Source: Spongiimicrobium salis (GTDB taxonomy: Bacteria; Bacteroidota; Bacteroidia; Flavobacteriales; Flavobacteriaceae). From it: 64,000 bases of DNA. The stretch lies in contig NZ_JBHEQA010000001.1 in the NCBI RefSeq assembly GCF_043678055.1, forward strand, positions 1-64,000, read 5' to 3'. Each line of letters begins with the position of its first letter. Position 1 is the stretch's first letter. This document shows, piece after piece, positions 33,582-42,519 of the stretch. The notes below the pieces were generated by a model. That model saw only the letters and a program-made list of their open reading frames with translations, made no database searches and had not been told where the DNA came from. A program made the translations under genes and the position numbers.

Positions 33582-35663
33582 ATGAAAAATGTTATCAAAG
33601 CAATACTTGTTTTTTCGTATCTCTATACCGGCTGCCTCTATGCACAGCATACTTCCCCAATCGATAGCCTACAGGCATTGATTAAAAAATCAAATAATGG
33701 GCAAAAAATTGATCATTTCATTGCCCTAGCTGAAATCTACGAAAAAGTTCAAAATAGAAACTTGGATAGTGCCCAGTACTATGCAGAACAAGCAATCAAA
33801 TACAGCGAACACTATAAAAAACCGACTAAAAAAATAGATGCATTATACCATTTAGGTTGGATTAAGATTAGTGCGAAAAAATATGATGAAGCCGAATTGC
33901 ATATGCAACAAGTGTTATCCGAATCAGAAGAAATATCTTATAATATTGGAATTCGCAAAGGCAATTTTGGGATAGGACGCGTTTTTACTTATAAAAACGA
34001 AACTTATAAGGGTGTTTCATATCATGAACGCGCATACGAACTGGTAAAAGAAAATGGAGAGGCACGAAGCGTTATTGTTGAAATGGCTGTTATGCTAAGC
34101 GCTCAATATGAATATTTAGAGCAATACGATAAGGCTTTAGAACTGCTTGGGAGTGTTGTTATATTTTTAGATGACCCTTCTATTACTACAGATACAAAAT
34201 GTCGATTTTACATGAATGCAGGCTTAATCAATTTTGACTTTGACCAATTTGATAAGGCTTTAGAACAATTTATAAAGGTACTAGAGTATGCTAAAAAAGA
34301 TAATAACACATTATATCAATTGATTGCTGCAGCCAATATTGGAAATTTATACACGACGGCACCCGGAAAAAGAGATTATAACAAGGCATTAGCTCATAAT
34401 TTATTTGCTTTAGACCTCGTCAATAAAGACCAAAGCATGAGCATCTATAAAGGAGCTATTTTTAATTATGTTGCCCTTAATTATTCTTATTTAAAAATGT
34501 ATGACGAAGCAATGCTTTATCATGAAAAAGCCATTGAAATACTTCAAAACGGAGATTTAGCAAGATATGGAGAAGCGCTTCTAAATAAGGGCTACACTCA
34601 TTTAGAGATGGGGCAAACGGCACATGCGAATACTAATTTTGATGAAGCGTCGAGGCACTTTCTTAAATTTATTGGGACACAAAAAAGTAAGAAAGAAAAC
34701 TCTGCAAAGGAAAAGATTTCTAAATCTTACAAAACACTATCCGTTATTGATTCTCTTTTAGGAGATTTCCAAAAAGGTTTTGAACATTTTAAGCTGTATG
34801 CTGTCTATAAGGATAGTTTAGCGGCAGAAACCAACCTGAAAATAACTGAACGTCTGGAGTTTGCAAAACAAAATGCAGAAAAAAATGCCGAAATCTCACA
34901 ATTAGCCCTGGAAAACAACAAACAACGGAACCAACGGGAAATCCTTATTATTGGCCTGGTCTTTATCGGTATCCTGCTCATCGTACTTTTCAATCGGTTC
35001 AGATTAAAGCAAAAAGGCTTCAATTTGATCCAGGAAAAAAACGAAGAAAATACCCTGCTGATGGGAGAGATCCACCATAGGGTCAAAAACAACCTCCAGA
35101 TCATCCTTAGTCTCATAGGGACCCAGATAGATAATCATAAAGCAAACAAGGAACTAAAGGCCGTACTGATAGAAAGTAAAAATAAGATTCAATCCATGGC
35201 CATTATCCATCAGAACCTATATCGGGGGAGCAACTTTACAAAGGTCCATGCGAATTCCTATATCCAAGAGCTGATTCAAAATTTGCAAAAAAGCTTTAGC
35301 GGCACCCTAAAATTCAATATGAACATCGATCAAAAAGAAATCAAAATGGGGCTTGCCATACCCTTAGGGCTTATTTTGAACGAGCTCCTTACCAATTGCT
35401 ATAAATATGCCTTTCCCGGCCATCAAAACGATAACAATACTGTTAACATCAGTTTTAAGCAAATGGATGACTCCCGTAAATTTCAGCTTCTAGTCCAAGA
35501 TAATGGCATAGGGTTGCCAGAGGATTTTGATCTGGAACTCTCTTCTTCCTTTGGAATGCAATTGGTACAGGGTTTGGTAGAACAACTAAATGGTAAAATG
35601 GAAATACTGAGCGAACTTGGAACTGTGTTTAAAATTTACTTAGAGGAACCTATGGCGGCATAA
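33582..35663 (+). CDS. TPR-containing sensor histidine kinase (HisKA_2 type)
   Basis: Starting at ATG 33582 the 693-residue protein begins with a signal peptide (MKNVIKAILVFSYLYTGCLY); an in-frame start at 33507 would place 25 odd residues before it. Periplasmic tetratricopeptide repeats fill about residues 40-400. A transmembrane helix follows near 453-470 (EILIIGLVFIGILLIVLF). The cytoplasmic part is a HisKA_2-type kinase with 'GEIHHRVKNNLQIILSLI' (phospho-His499), N box 'ILNELLTNCYKYAF' and G1 'DNGIGLPEDF'. No cognate response regulator lies beside it. Confidence 0.93.
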   Translation: MKNVIKAILVFSYLYTGCLYAQHTSPIDSLQALIKKSNNGQKIDHFIALAEIYEKVQNRNLDSAQYYAEQAIKYSEHYKKPTKKIDALYHLGWIKISAKKYDEAELHMQQVLSESEEISYNIGIRKGNFGIGRVFTYKNETYKGVSYHERAYELVKENGEARSVIVEMAVMLSAQYEYLEQYDKALELLGSVVIFLDDPSITTDTKCRFYMNAGLINFDFDQFDKALEQFIKVLEYAKKDNNTLYQLIAAANIGNLYTTAPGKRDYNKALAHNLFALDLVNKDQSMSIYKGAIFNYVALNYSYLKMYDEAMLYHEKAIEILQNGDLARYGEALLNKGYTHLEMGQTAHANTNFDEASRHFLKFIGTQKSKKENSAKEKISKSYKTLSVIDSLLGDFQKGFEHFKLYAVYKDSLAAETNLKITERLEFAKQNAEKNAEISQLALENNKQRNQREILIIGLVFIGILLIVLFNRFRLKQKGFNLIQEKNEENTLLMGEIHHRVKNNLQIILSLIGTQIDNHKANKELKAVLIESKNKIQSMAIIHQNLYRGSNFTKVHANSYIQELIQNLQKSFSGTLKFNMNIDQKEIKMGLAIPLGLILNELLTNCYKYAFPGHQNDNNTVNISFKQMDDSRKFQLLVQDNGIGLPEDFDLELSSSFGMQLVQGLVEQLNGKMEILSELGTVFKIYLEEPMAA

Positions 35664-35986
35664 GTACGGCAATCGCTTTCCTTCCTATTACGAGCAAAAG
35701 CAAATCTTTGGGAAAACTTGCCGACGAACACAGGTGTACTCGCCCGATATTTAGGTTTAAAAACTTTTAAAAATTCAAAAAAACACCCATTTTCTTAAAA
35801 TCGATTTTTTTGAGGTCTACAACCTCGTTCCTAAACAAAAACTTCTGTGTTTTAAAATTAAATTCGTCCAAAACCCTTCTGGTTCGTTTAAAATCAGTTA
35901 TTCAGTGCTTAAACCAGTATAATGTTCTTTCATGGATTATTTCCATATTCTAATACCTATTACCCAGAACTTTGCTCTAAAAGAAT
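35664..35986. other. intergenic region after the TPR kinase
   Basis: These 323 bp are AT-rich and show no gene or repeat. I see no clear terminator; several T and A runs occur between 35765 and 35830. Confidence 0.35.
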
Positions 35987-36118
35987 ATGAAGGTAATTCT
36001 AAACATTCTAAAAAAACAAGTAACTAAAGAAGATACGTTAGCAGCTATAAGTTGCGTAATCCTGTCTTTAGCAATATTCTTTATTAAAAGTATCATGGAA
36101 TACCACAACGGATTGTAA
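35987..36118 (+). CDS. small membrane protein (43 residues), unrecognised
   Basis: ATG 35987 to TAA 36118 encodes MKVILNILKKQVTKEDTLAA followed by ISCVILSLAIFFIKSIMEYH and NGL. The first half is charged and the second half has one predicted transmembrane helix (about residues 20-36). A start codon, a stop and a composition like a real single-span peptide support it, but I cannot name a family and there is no clear promoter. Confidence 0.45.
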   Translation: MKVILNILKKQVTKEDTLAAISCVILSLAIFFIKSIMEYHNGL

Positions 36119-36280
36119 TTGCTTTAATAACAAGGGGTATTTCCTTAAATATAAATTCATGCGTACCTATCTCAGCGCATTAAACTTTCTATTCCTTTAG
36201 GTTAATAGTAGATCGATATTTGCTTTAAAATATGTTGTTTATGGCTATATTTATTTCATAAACTTGAATATTGGCATGAA

Positions 36281-36718
36281 ATGATAGCGGATAAACCTGA
36301 TAGTTATACGATTCTTGAACTACCCGTACAATGGGGTGATATGGATGCTACCCAACACGTAAACAACACTGTTTACTTGCGTTGGATAGAATCTGCTCGT
36401 ATTGCAATGTTTCAAAAAATGAATAAAGGAACACTAGGGCTAAAAAAAATTGTACCCATATTAGCATGGCAAGATTGCAAATATATCTTTCCCGTAACCT
36501 ACCCAGATCAGGTAATAATCCATTTGGATGTTATAGCGTTATTTAAAGATCGTGTACGTTGCAAAGGTAACATCTATAGTAAAGTCCATGGACGCCTTGT
36601 AGCGATATCAGAATCCGTTTTAATGGCCTATGATATGGAACTTTTACAAAAACATCCTTTTCCTGAGGCTTGGAGGAAGTCGTATATTGATTTTTATGGC
36701 GAATCTATCTTGGCATAA
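36281..36718 (+). CDS. acyl-CoA thioesterase (4HBT hotdog family)
   Basis: The 145-residue protein shows the 4-hydroxybenzoyl-CoA thioesterase pattern: 'LPVQWGDMDATQHVNNTVYLRWIESARIAMFQKM', with the catalytic Asp in GDMDATQHVNN. Such enzymes hydrolyse acyl-CoA thioesters in the cytoplasm. It lies alone on the plus strand and converges on galE with a 28-bp gap. Confidence 0.92.
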   Translation: MIADKPDSYTILELPVQWGDMDATQHVNNTVYLRWIESARIAMFQKMNKGTLGLKKIVPILAWQDCKYIFPVTYPDQVIIHLDVIALFKDRVRCKGNIYSKVHGRLVAISESVLMAYDMELLQKHPFPEAWRKSYIDFYGESILA

Positions 36719-36746
36719 ACCATATCTAATTAAAGTTCCTTCGAAA

Positions 36747-37781
36747 TCATATCATAGAAGTAGATTTCTTTCGTACTTTCTTTTCCCAATCCCATGCCGA
36801 TTTCATGGCGTCGTCCAAGCTAGATTCCGTTTTCCAACCTAATATTTCATTTGCTTTTGTGGTACTGGCATAGGCTGTAATCACATCTCCCGGGCGTCTA
36901 TCCACCAATTCATATTTTAGTCGGTTCCCCGATATGCGTTCATAACTGTTAATCACTTCCAATACAGAGCTTCCGGTACCGGTACCCAGATTGTATACTT
37001 CAAACCGCTCTTGGTTGGCACGCTTTAGCAATCGTTGTAAGGCCACGACATGGGCCTTGGCTAAATCTACAACATGAATATAATCGCGAATACAGGTGCC
37101 GTCCTCTGTAGGATAATCATATCCAAACACGGAGAGTTGTTCTCGCAAGCCAACTCCCGTTTGGGTAATAAAAGGCACTAAATTTTGTGGCACCCCAATA
37201 GGGAGTTCCCCTATTTCAGCGGATGGATGAGCTCCCATGGGATTGAAATATCTCAAGGCAATAGCATTGAACCCATCCCTGACCTTAGCTGTATCCCGTA
37301 TGATCTCTTCCCCTATTTGTTTGGTATTCCCATAAGGGGATTCTGCGGGTTTTACAGGGGCATCCTCCGTAATGGGCATTTTATCTGCTTGCCCGTACAC
37401 CGTACAGGACGAACTGAAAATAAAATTAGATCGCTTTGCATGCTCCATTTCCTGTAAAAGATAGACCAAGGTATTTAAATTGTTTTCATAGTAGGCCAAC
37501 GGATTTGCCACACTTTCCCCTACAGCCTTGTAGGCTGCGAAATGGATAAGCCCTTCCACATCGGTATGTTTTTTAAAAAAATTAGACACCGCGTTTTTGT
37601 CACGCAAGTCCATATGTTCAAATTGGGCTTTTTTTCCCGTTATCTGCTGTATTCCTTGAAGTACATCTTCCGACGAATTGCTTAAATTGTCTATGATGAC
37701 TACTTCAAAACCTTCTTCTTGAAGAGCGACCACCGTATGTGACCCTATAAAACCCAATCCTCCTGTGACTACTATTTTCAT
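36747..37781 (-). CDS. galE: UDP-glucose 4-epimerase
   Basis: GalE interconverts UDP-glucose and UDP-galactose with bound NAD. The 344-residue protein has the Rossmann motif 'VTGGLGFIGSHTVVALQEEG', the 'FAAYKAVGESV' segment, 'SSSCTVYGQ' and the YxxxK pair in 'SPYGNTKQIGEEI', plus 'RYFNPMGAHPS'. Length is normal. It is the last gene of the first exopolysaccharide unit (rfbB-rfbA-rfbC-rfbD-galE), three bases after rfbD, so it supplies galactose for the same glycan. Confidence 0.95.
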   Translation of the reverse strand: MKIVVTGGLGFIGSHTVVALQEEGFEVVIIDNLSNSSEDVLQGIQQITGKKAQFEHMDLRDKNAVSNFFKKHTDVEGLIHFAAYKAVGESVANPLAYYENNLNTLVYLLQEMEHAKRSNFIFSSSCTVYGQADKMPITEDAPVKPAESPYGNTKQIGEEIIRDTAKVRDGFNAIALRYFNPMGAHPSAEIGELPIGVPQNLVPFITQTGVGLREQLSVFGYDYPTEDGTCIRDYIHVVDLAKAHVVALQRLLKRANQERFEVYNLGTGTGSSVLEVINSYERISGNRLKYELVDRRPGDVITAYASTTKANEILGWKTESSLDDAMKSAWDWEKKVRKKSTSMI

Positions 37782-37784
37782 ACT

Positions 37785-38666
37785 TTATTTTTTTACGATT
37801 TCTATTTCTTCTTGTAAGCGCCCACAGGCCACTTTTAAACTATTGGTCCAATGTGGAATCTCTATATTCAAGATTTCTTTGATTTTTGATTTATCCAATA
37901 CGCTATAGCTGGGGCGTTGGGCAGGAAGTGGATATTCTGATGTTCTTACTGGTTGTAAACGCACTTCAATCTTGTTCATTTCGAATATCGCCTTGGCAAA
38001 GTCATACCAACTGGCTATTCCTTCATTGCTAAAGTGATATATCCCATATTCCTGAATTTCCCTAGTAATCAATAATAAAAGGACCTCCGCAAGATCTCTA
38101 GCATAGGTAGGCGTACCTATTTGATCAAAAACTACGGACAATTGATCTCTTTCCCTGCCATGTCTTAGCATGGATCTCAAGAAATTATAACTATGTTCCG
38201 CATACAACCACGAAGTCCTAATAATGAAATACTTTGTACAGATCTCTTGAATATACTTTTCCCCCTGAAGTTTGGTATTGCCGTACACACTGTCCGCCTT
38301 GGGGTTATCTTTTTCGGTATAAGGTGTGCTTTGACTGCCATTAAACACAAAATCTGTAGAAATGTGAATTAGGGTAGTATTATAGGTTTCGCAAGCCTCG
38401 GACAAAAATTTGACCGCTTCAGCATTTACTCTTTCGGCAAGACGTTGATTTGTTTCAGCACCATCTACATTGGTATACCCCGCACAATTGATACAGTATT
38501 GATATTGCCCTGCCTCCATTTCATTAAAAATAGACGTTCTATCCGTAATGTTTAAGTTCACGGATGATTTAAAATCAAACTGAATCCTGTCTGTATGCGA
38601 TCGGGAAATCTCTTGAATACAATTTCCCAATTGTCCATTAGCTCCGGTGACCAAGATTTTTAGCAT
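37785..38666 (-). CDS. rfbD: dTDP-4-dehydrorhamnose reductase
   Basis: RfbD makes dTDP-L-rhamnose in the final step, using NAD(P)H. The 293-residue protein has 'LVTGANGQLGNCIQEI', 'INCAGYTNVDGAETNQRLAERVNAEAV', 'ISTDFVFNGSQSTPYTEKDNPKADSVYGNTKLQGE' (YxxxK) and 'IRTSWLYAEHSYNF'. It follows rfbC by 8 bp and precedes galE by 3 bp in one transcription unit. Confidence 0.95.
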   Translation of the reverse strand: MLKILVTGANGQLGNCIQEISRSHTDRIQFDFKSSVNLNITDRTSIFNEMEAGQYQYCINCAGYTNVDGAETNQRLAERVNAEAVKFLSEACETYNTTLIHISTDFVFNGSQSTPYTEKDNPKADSVYGNTKLQGEKYIQEICTKYFIIRTSWLYAEHSYNFLRSMLRHGRERDQLSVVFDQIGTPTYARDLAEVLLLLITREIQEYGIYHFSNEGIASWYDFAKAIFEMNKIEVRLQPVRTSEYPLPAQRPSYSVLDKSKIKEILNIEIPHWTNSLKVACGRLQEEIEIVKK

Positions 38667-38674
38667 ATAGTGGC

Positions 38675-39238
38675 TTAAAATTTAAGTATTGGTTTCTGCA
38701 TTAACTCCTTAAAGGTGGGTAGTATTTTATCTTTTTCAGAAATGATCAATTCGTCCTCTGGTATTTGCCAATCGATACTAAAAAAGGGGTCATTATACAG
38801 TAATCCGCCTTCAGCATCCTTCTCGTAATAATTATCACATTTATAGGCAAAAACCGCCGTTTCACTCAAAGTAATAAAGCCATGGGCACAGCCTCTAGGT
38901 ATAAAAAGTTGGGTGTGATTTTCATGGGATAAGGTCGTAGAGAACACGTTTCCATAGGTAGGCGACTCCGATCGCAGGTCAACGGCAACATCCAATACTT
39001 CTCCTTGAAGCACACGAACTAATTTCGCCTGGGCAAATTTCCCTTTTTGAAAATGGAGCCCTCGAAGTACTCCTTTTGTAGAAAAAGACTGATTGTCTTG
39101 AACAAAATGCGTGGATTGTCCAATACGATCTTCGAAACGCTGTTGATTAAAGCTTTCAAAGAAGTGACCTCGCTCGTCTGCATATACTGCAGGTGTTATG
39201 GTATAGCAGCCCGCAATTCTGGTTTTTTTTATTTCCAT
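38675..39238 (-). CDS. rfbC: dTDP-4-dehydrorhamnose 3,5-epimerase
   Basis: RfbC epimerises C3 and C5 of the 4-keto-6-deoxyglucose intermediate. The 187-residue cupin protein has 'DERGHFFESFNQQRFE', 'FVQDNQSFSTKGVLRGLHFQ' with the catalytic His, 'QAKLVRVLQGEVLDVAVDLR' and 'LFIPRGCAHGFITLSETAVFAYKCDNYY'. Length is normal. It lies between rfbA (4 bp) and rfbD (8 bp). Confidence 0.96.
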   Translation of the reverse strand: MEIKKTRIAGCYTITPAVYADERGHFFESFNQQRFEDRIGQSTHFVQDNQSFSTKGVLRGLHFQKGKFAQAKLVRVLQGEVLDVAVDLRSESPTYGNVFSTTLSHENHTQLFIPRGCAHGFITLSETAVFAYKCDNYYEKDAEGGLLYNDPFFSIDWQIPEDELIISEKDKILPTFKELMQKPILKF

Positions 39239-39242
39239 AATA

Positions 39243-40103
39243 TTAAATTAGAGCGTCTAGTAATGCTTTGCTGTACCCACTTTTGATCAAAGGCTCGGTG
39301 AGTCTTTTATATTGCATCTTTGTGATGTATCCCATTTTATAGGCCGCCGCTTCAATAGCACCTACTTTTAATCCTTGTCTTTCTTCAATGACTTGAACAA
39401 ATTGTGCCGCTTGCATCAAAGAATTAAAGGTTCCGGTATCCAACCAAGCGGTACCCCTATCTAGAATACTCACCTTTAAGGCTCCCCTTCTCAGGTATTC
39501 TTTGTTTACATCGGTAATTTCAATTTCTCCACGTGCACTGGGCTTCACATTTTTGGCAATCGCTACCACCTCATTGTCGTAAAAATAAATTCCAGGTACT
39601 GCATAGCTCGACTTCGGGTTTTCGGGTTTTTCTTCGATGGAAACCACATTGTTCTTTTCATCGAACTCTACTACACCATATCTTTCCGGATCATTAACAT
39701 GATATGCATAAATAATTCCACCCTCTGGATCGTTATTGGCCTGTAGGAGTTTTTCCAATCCGGTGCCATAAAAAATATTGTCGCCAAGAATCAAAGCCAC
39801 TTTATCTTTTCCGATAAATTCCTCCCCAATAATAAAAGCTTCGGCCAAGCCATTGGGTTCTTCTTGAACCGCGTACTCAAATTTGCATCCGTATTGCCTA
39901 CCATCTCCCAAAAGCTTTTTAAACATTGGAAGATCGTAGGGGGTGGAAATAATTAATATTTCCCAAATACCGGATTCAATTAAAGTAGATATGGGGTAGT
40001 ATATCATGGGTTTATCATAGACCGGCATAAGCTGCTTACTTACGGCCAGCGTGCAGGGGTGTAATCTAGTTCCCGATCCGCCTGCTAATATTATTCCTTT
40101 CAT
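39243..40103 (-). CDS. rfbA: glucose-1-phosphate thymidylyltransferase
   Basis: RfbA makes dTDP-glucose from glucose-1-phosphate and dTTP. The 286-residue protein starts with the nucleotidyltransferase signature 'MKGIILAGGSGTRLHPCTLAVSKQLMPVYDKPMIYYP', followed by 'LALILGDNIFYG'-type text and 'GVVEFDEKNNVVSIEEKPENPKS'. Length and motifs are standard. It lies 21 bp after rfbB. Confidence 0.97.
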   Translation of the reverse strand: MKGIILAGGSGTRLHPCTLAVSKQLMPVYDKPMIYYPISTLIESGIWEILIISTPYDLPMFKKLLGDGRQYGCKFEYAVQEEPNGLAEAFIIGEEFIGKDKVALILGDNIFYGTGLEKLLQANNDPEGGIIYAYHVNDPERYGVVEFDEKNNVVSIEEKPENPKSSYAVPGIYFYDNEVVAIAKNVKPSARGEIEITDVNKEYLRRGALKVSILDRGTAWLDTGTFNSLMQAAQFVQVIEERQGLKVGAIEAAAYKMGYITKMQYKRLTEPLIKSGYSKALLDALI

Positions 40104-40124
40104 ATTTCTTCGTTTTATGGGGGA

Positions 40125-41162
40125 TTATGCAAGGCTTTCTGCCTTTTGATTCAAAAATTTACTGAGGTACCATTCCAAAGTTTTTTCAATGCCACTCTCA
40201 AAGTTTTCATCGGCCTTCCATCCTAATTCATTTTCTATTTTGGAGGCATCAATGGCATATCTGAAGTCGTGCCCTGCCCTATCTTCTACATAGGTAATCA
40301 GCTCTAAGTAACTTTTTCCTTGTTTTCTCGGTCTTTTTTTATCGAGAAACTCGCAGATCGTAGTGGCAATGTGTAGGTTTGTGCGTTCATTTCTTCCACC
40401 GATATTATAGGTTTCACCAGAAGCTCCTTTCTCATAGACCAAAGCTATTCCTTTGCAATGATCTAGGACATAAAGCCAATCCCGGACATTTAGCCCATCT
40501 CCATAAATAGGTATGGGTTCATTGGCCAAGGCCTTTCTAAGAATAGTGGGAATCAACTTCTCATCATGTTGTTTTGGTCCGTAATTGTTAGAACAATTGG
40601 TCGTAACGATATTCATCCCAAAAGTGTGATGATAACTCCTCACAATAAAATCCGAGGAAGCCTTGGATGCACTGTATGGGCTATTGGGCGCATACGGTGT
40701 TGTTTCCGTAAAGAGCCCCTCTTTTCCCAAACTTCCGTAGACCTCATCTGTAGAAACATGATGAAAGCGAGCATTGGCATAATCCGTTTTATAAATTCCA
40801 GGAGCTACCATCCAGTGCTTCTTGGCAACATCAATGAGATTAAAAGTGCCCAGAATATTTGTTTGCATAAACGCATCAGGACTTTTGATGGAATTATCTA
40901 CATGGGATTCCGCTGCAAAGTGAATGACACCTCTAATATCATAGGTCTGAAATAATTCTTCCAGCAAGGAACGATTACAAATATTTCCCTTAATAAAGGT
41001 ATAACGTTCGTGTTTTTCTACTTCTTTGAGGTGTGCTACATTTCCTGCATAGGTAATCGCATCAATATTTACAAGATGTTTATCCGGGTAGGTTTCCAAA
41101 AAATAAGGAATAAAATTAGATCCGATAAAACCAGCACCTCCAGTGATTAAAATATGTTCCAT
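40125..41162 (-). CDS. rfbB: dTDP-glucose 4,6-dehydratase
   Basis: RfbB converts dTDP-glucose to the 4-keto-6-deoxy sugar. The 345-residue protein has 'ILITGGAGFIGSNFIPYFLETYP', 'VIHFAAESHVDNSI', 'HVSTDEVYGSLG', the YxxxK pair in 'SPYSASKASSDFIVRSY', and 'TTNCSNNYGPKQHDEKLIPTILRKAL'. It is the first gene of the dTDP-rhamnose/galE unit; a promoter with the layout shared across this locus lies just upstream. Confidence 0.96.
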   Translation of the reverse strand: MEHILITGGAGFIGSNFIPYFLETYPDKHLVNIDAITYAGNVAHLKEVEKHERYTFIKGNICNRSLLEELFQTYDIRGVIHFAAESHVDNSIKSPDAFMQTNILGTFNLIDVAKKHWMVAPGIYKTDYANARFHHVSTDEVYGSLGKEGLFTETTPYAPNSPYSASKASSDFIVRSYHHTFGMNIVTTNCSNNYGPKQHDEKLIPTILRKALANEPIPIYGDGLNVRDWLYVLDHCKGIALVYEKGASGETYNIGGRNERTNLHIATTICEFLDKKRPRKQGKSYLELITYVEDRAGHDFRYAIDASKIENELGWKADENFESGIEKTLEWYLSKFLNQKAESLA

Positions 41163-41198
41163 TTAAGATTGGTTAAAAGTATTCATTATATCTATTTG

Positions 41199-41262
41199 TA
41201 AATATAATCTTACAATTGACAAAATTTAAAAGATTGTTGTGAAATGCAAGTTTTGTGTGGTA
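41199..41262 (-). promoter_or_regulatory. exopolysaccharide-type promoter of rfbB-rfbA-rfbC-rfbD-galE
   Basis: On the minus strand CACAAC (41236-41241) precedes TATATTTA (41199-41206) by exactly 29 bp, as at ugd and the sugar transferase gene. A weaker copy of the upstream element lies near 41257-41262 (4 of 6 bases). The start site should be near 41193, about 30 nt before the ATG. Confidence 0.7.
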
Positions 41263-41409
41263 GATCACCACTTTCTATCGACGGAACAATATATATCACG
41301 GCTGTTTTAACATGTTTAAGGCTTATACACCAGAATTCGCCCTAATTCTTATTTATATTATTTTTCCTACTTTTGGTATTATTATTTAAAAAGCCTAGAA
41401 AATACACGA

Positions 41410-42519
41410 ATGGAGAAACCACTAATCGCTGCCATTGATGATGAACAGATGAACTTAGAATTGATCGATTTTATCATTACGTCCATTGACTTTAATTTTT
41501 TTGGAATCCAGGACAGTAGAACAGCCATTGATTCTCTTATAAAAAAAACACCTACGCTGATTTTGTTAGACGTTCAAATGCCGCATTTGACTGGCTTTGA
41601 ACTTTGCAAGCAACTGAAATCCCATCCCATATTAAAACATATTCCTATTATATTTCTTACTGGATTAGACCGAACTGAAAACAAAATTCAGGGGTTGGAG
41701 TTGGGAGGTGTAGATTATATCACCAAACCCTTCAATAAACAGGAGCTTACCGCCAGAATACGAACTCATGTTAATTTGGTCAGGGCCAATCAAAAAATTC
41801 AACTACAAGCCGGAAAATTAGAGCGGGATATTGCACTGAAAAACCGACTTTTCTCCATTATTGGTCATGATCTACGTTCCCCAATGAGTGCTGTAAAAAT
41901 GCAATTGGATTTTATCATCCGGGGAATTATTGACCCTACGAAAAAGGAATTTATTGATACCACAGTTCATGACCTTCTCAAAACTACGGATGAAGCTTTT
42001 AATTTACTGGACAATCTTCTGAACTGGGCCAAATCGGAAAGTGGTGTACTAAGTATTATTGAAGAAAAAATAGATGTTAATGAAGTTGTTGCCCAAAATA
42101 TACGCTTGGTACAAATGGCAGTAGATGCCAAAGAGATCGTATTGCATATTGAGGTTCCGACAGAGGCTTTTATTAAAGCTGACCTTAACATGTTCAAGAC
42201 CATTTTTAGAAATTTACTCTCCAATGCCATCAAATTCACTCCTAAAAAAGGAAGCATCACCATAACGGCGGCACAACGAAACGACAAATGGAATATTGCG
42301 ATCCAAGATACCGGAACTGGAATGTCTAAAGAAGATCTTGTTAAAGTACTGAATCCCAAAGAGCATTTTTCAAAGGAAGGCACCGAAGAAGAAGCTGGAA
42401 CAGGACTTGGTCTGGTGTTATGTCAGGATTTCATCCAAAAGAATAAGGGGGAGTTGCTTGTGGAGAGCGAATTGGGAAAAGGCAGTCGCTTCTCTTTTGA
42501 TATGCTCGCCTGCCCTTAA
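41410..42519 (+). CDS. receiver-histidine kinase hybrid protein
   Basis: The 369-residue soluble protein has an N-terminal receiver domain (phosphoacceptor Asp54 in ILLDVQMPHL, Lys in ITKPFN), then a histidine kinase core: HisKA with 'FSIIGHDLRSPMSAVKMQL' (His153), HATPase with 'LLSNAIKFTPKKGSITI', 'DTGTGMSKEDL' and 'GTGLGLVLCQDF'. There is no membrane segment, so it probably takes part in a phosphorelay. It is the only plus-strand gene inside the exopolysaccharide locus, between units 1 and 2, and its last 4 bp overlap the end of the convergent glycosyltransferase gene. TACTTTTG at 41368-41375 is a possible -7 box. Confidence 0.93.
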   Translation: MEKPLIAAIDDEQMNLELIDFIITSIDFNFFGIQDSRTAIDSLIKKTPTLILLDVQMPHLTGFELCKQLKSHPILKHIPIIFLTGLDRTENKIQGLELGGVDYITKPFNKQELTARIRTHVNLVRANQKIQLQAGKLERDIALKNRLFSIIGHDLRSPMSAVKMQLDFIIRGIIDPTKKEFIDTTVHDLLKTTDEAFNLLDNLLNWAKSESGVLSIIEEKIDVNEVVAQNIRLVQMAVDAKEIVLHIEVPTEAFIKADLNMFKTIFRNLLSNAIKFTPKKGSITITAAQRNDKWNIAIQDTGTGMSKEDLVKVLNPKEHFSKEGTEEEAGTGLGLVLCQDFIQKNKGELLVESELGKGSRFSFDMLACP

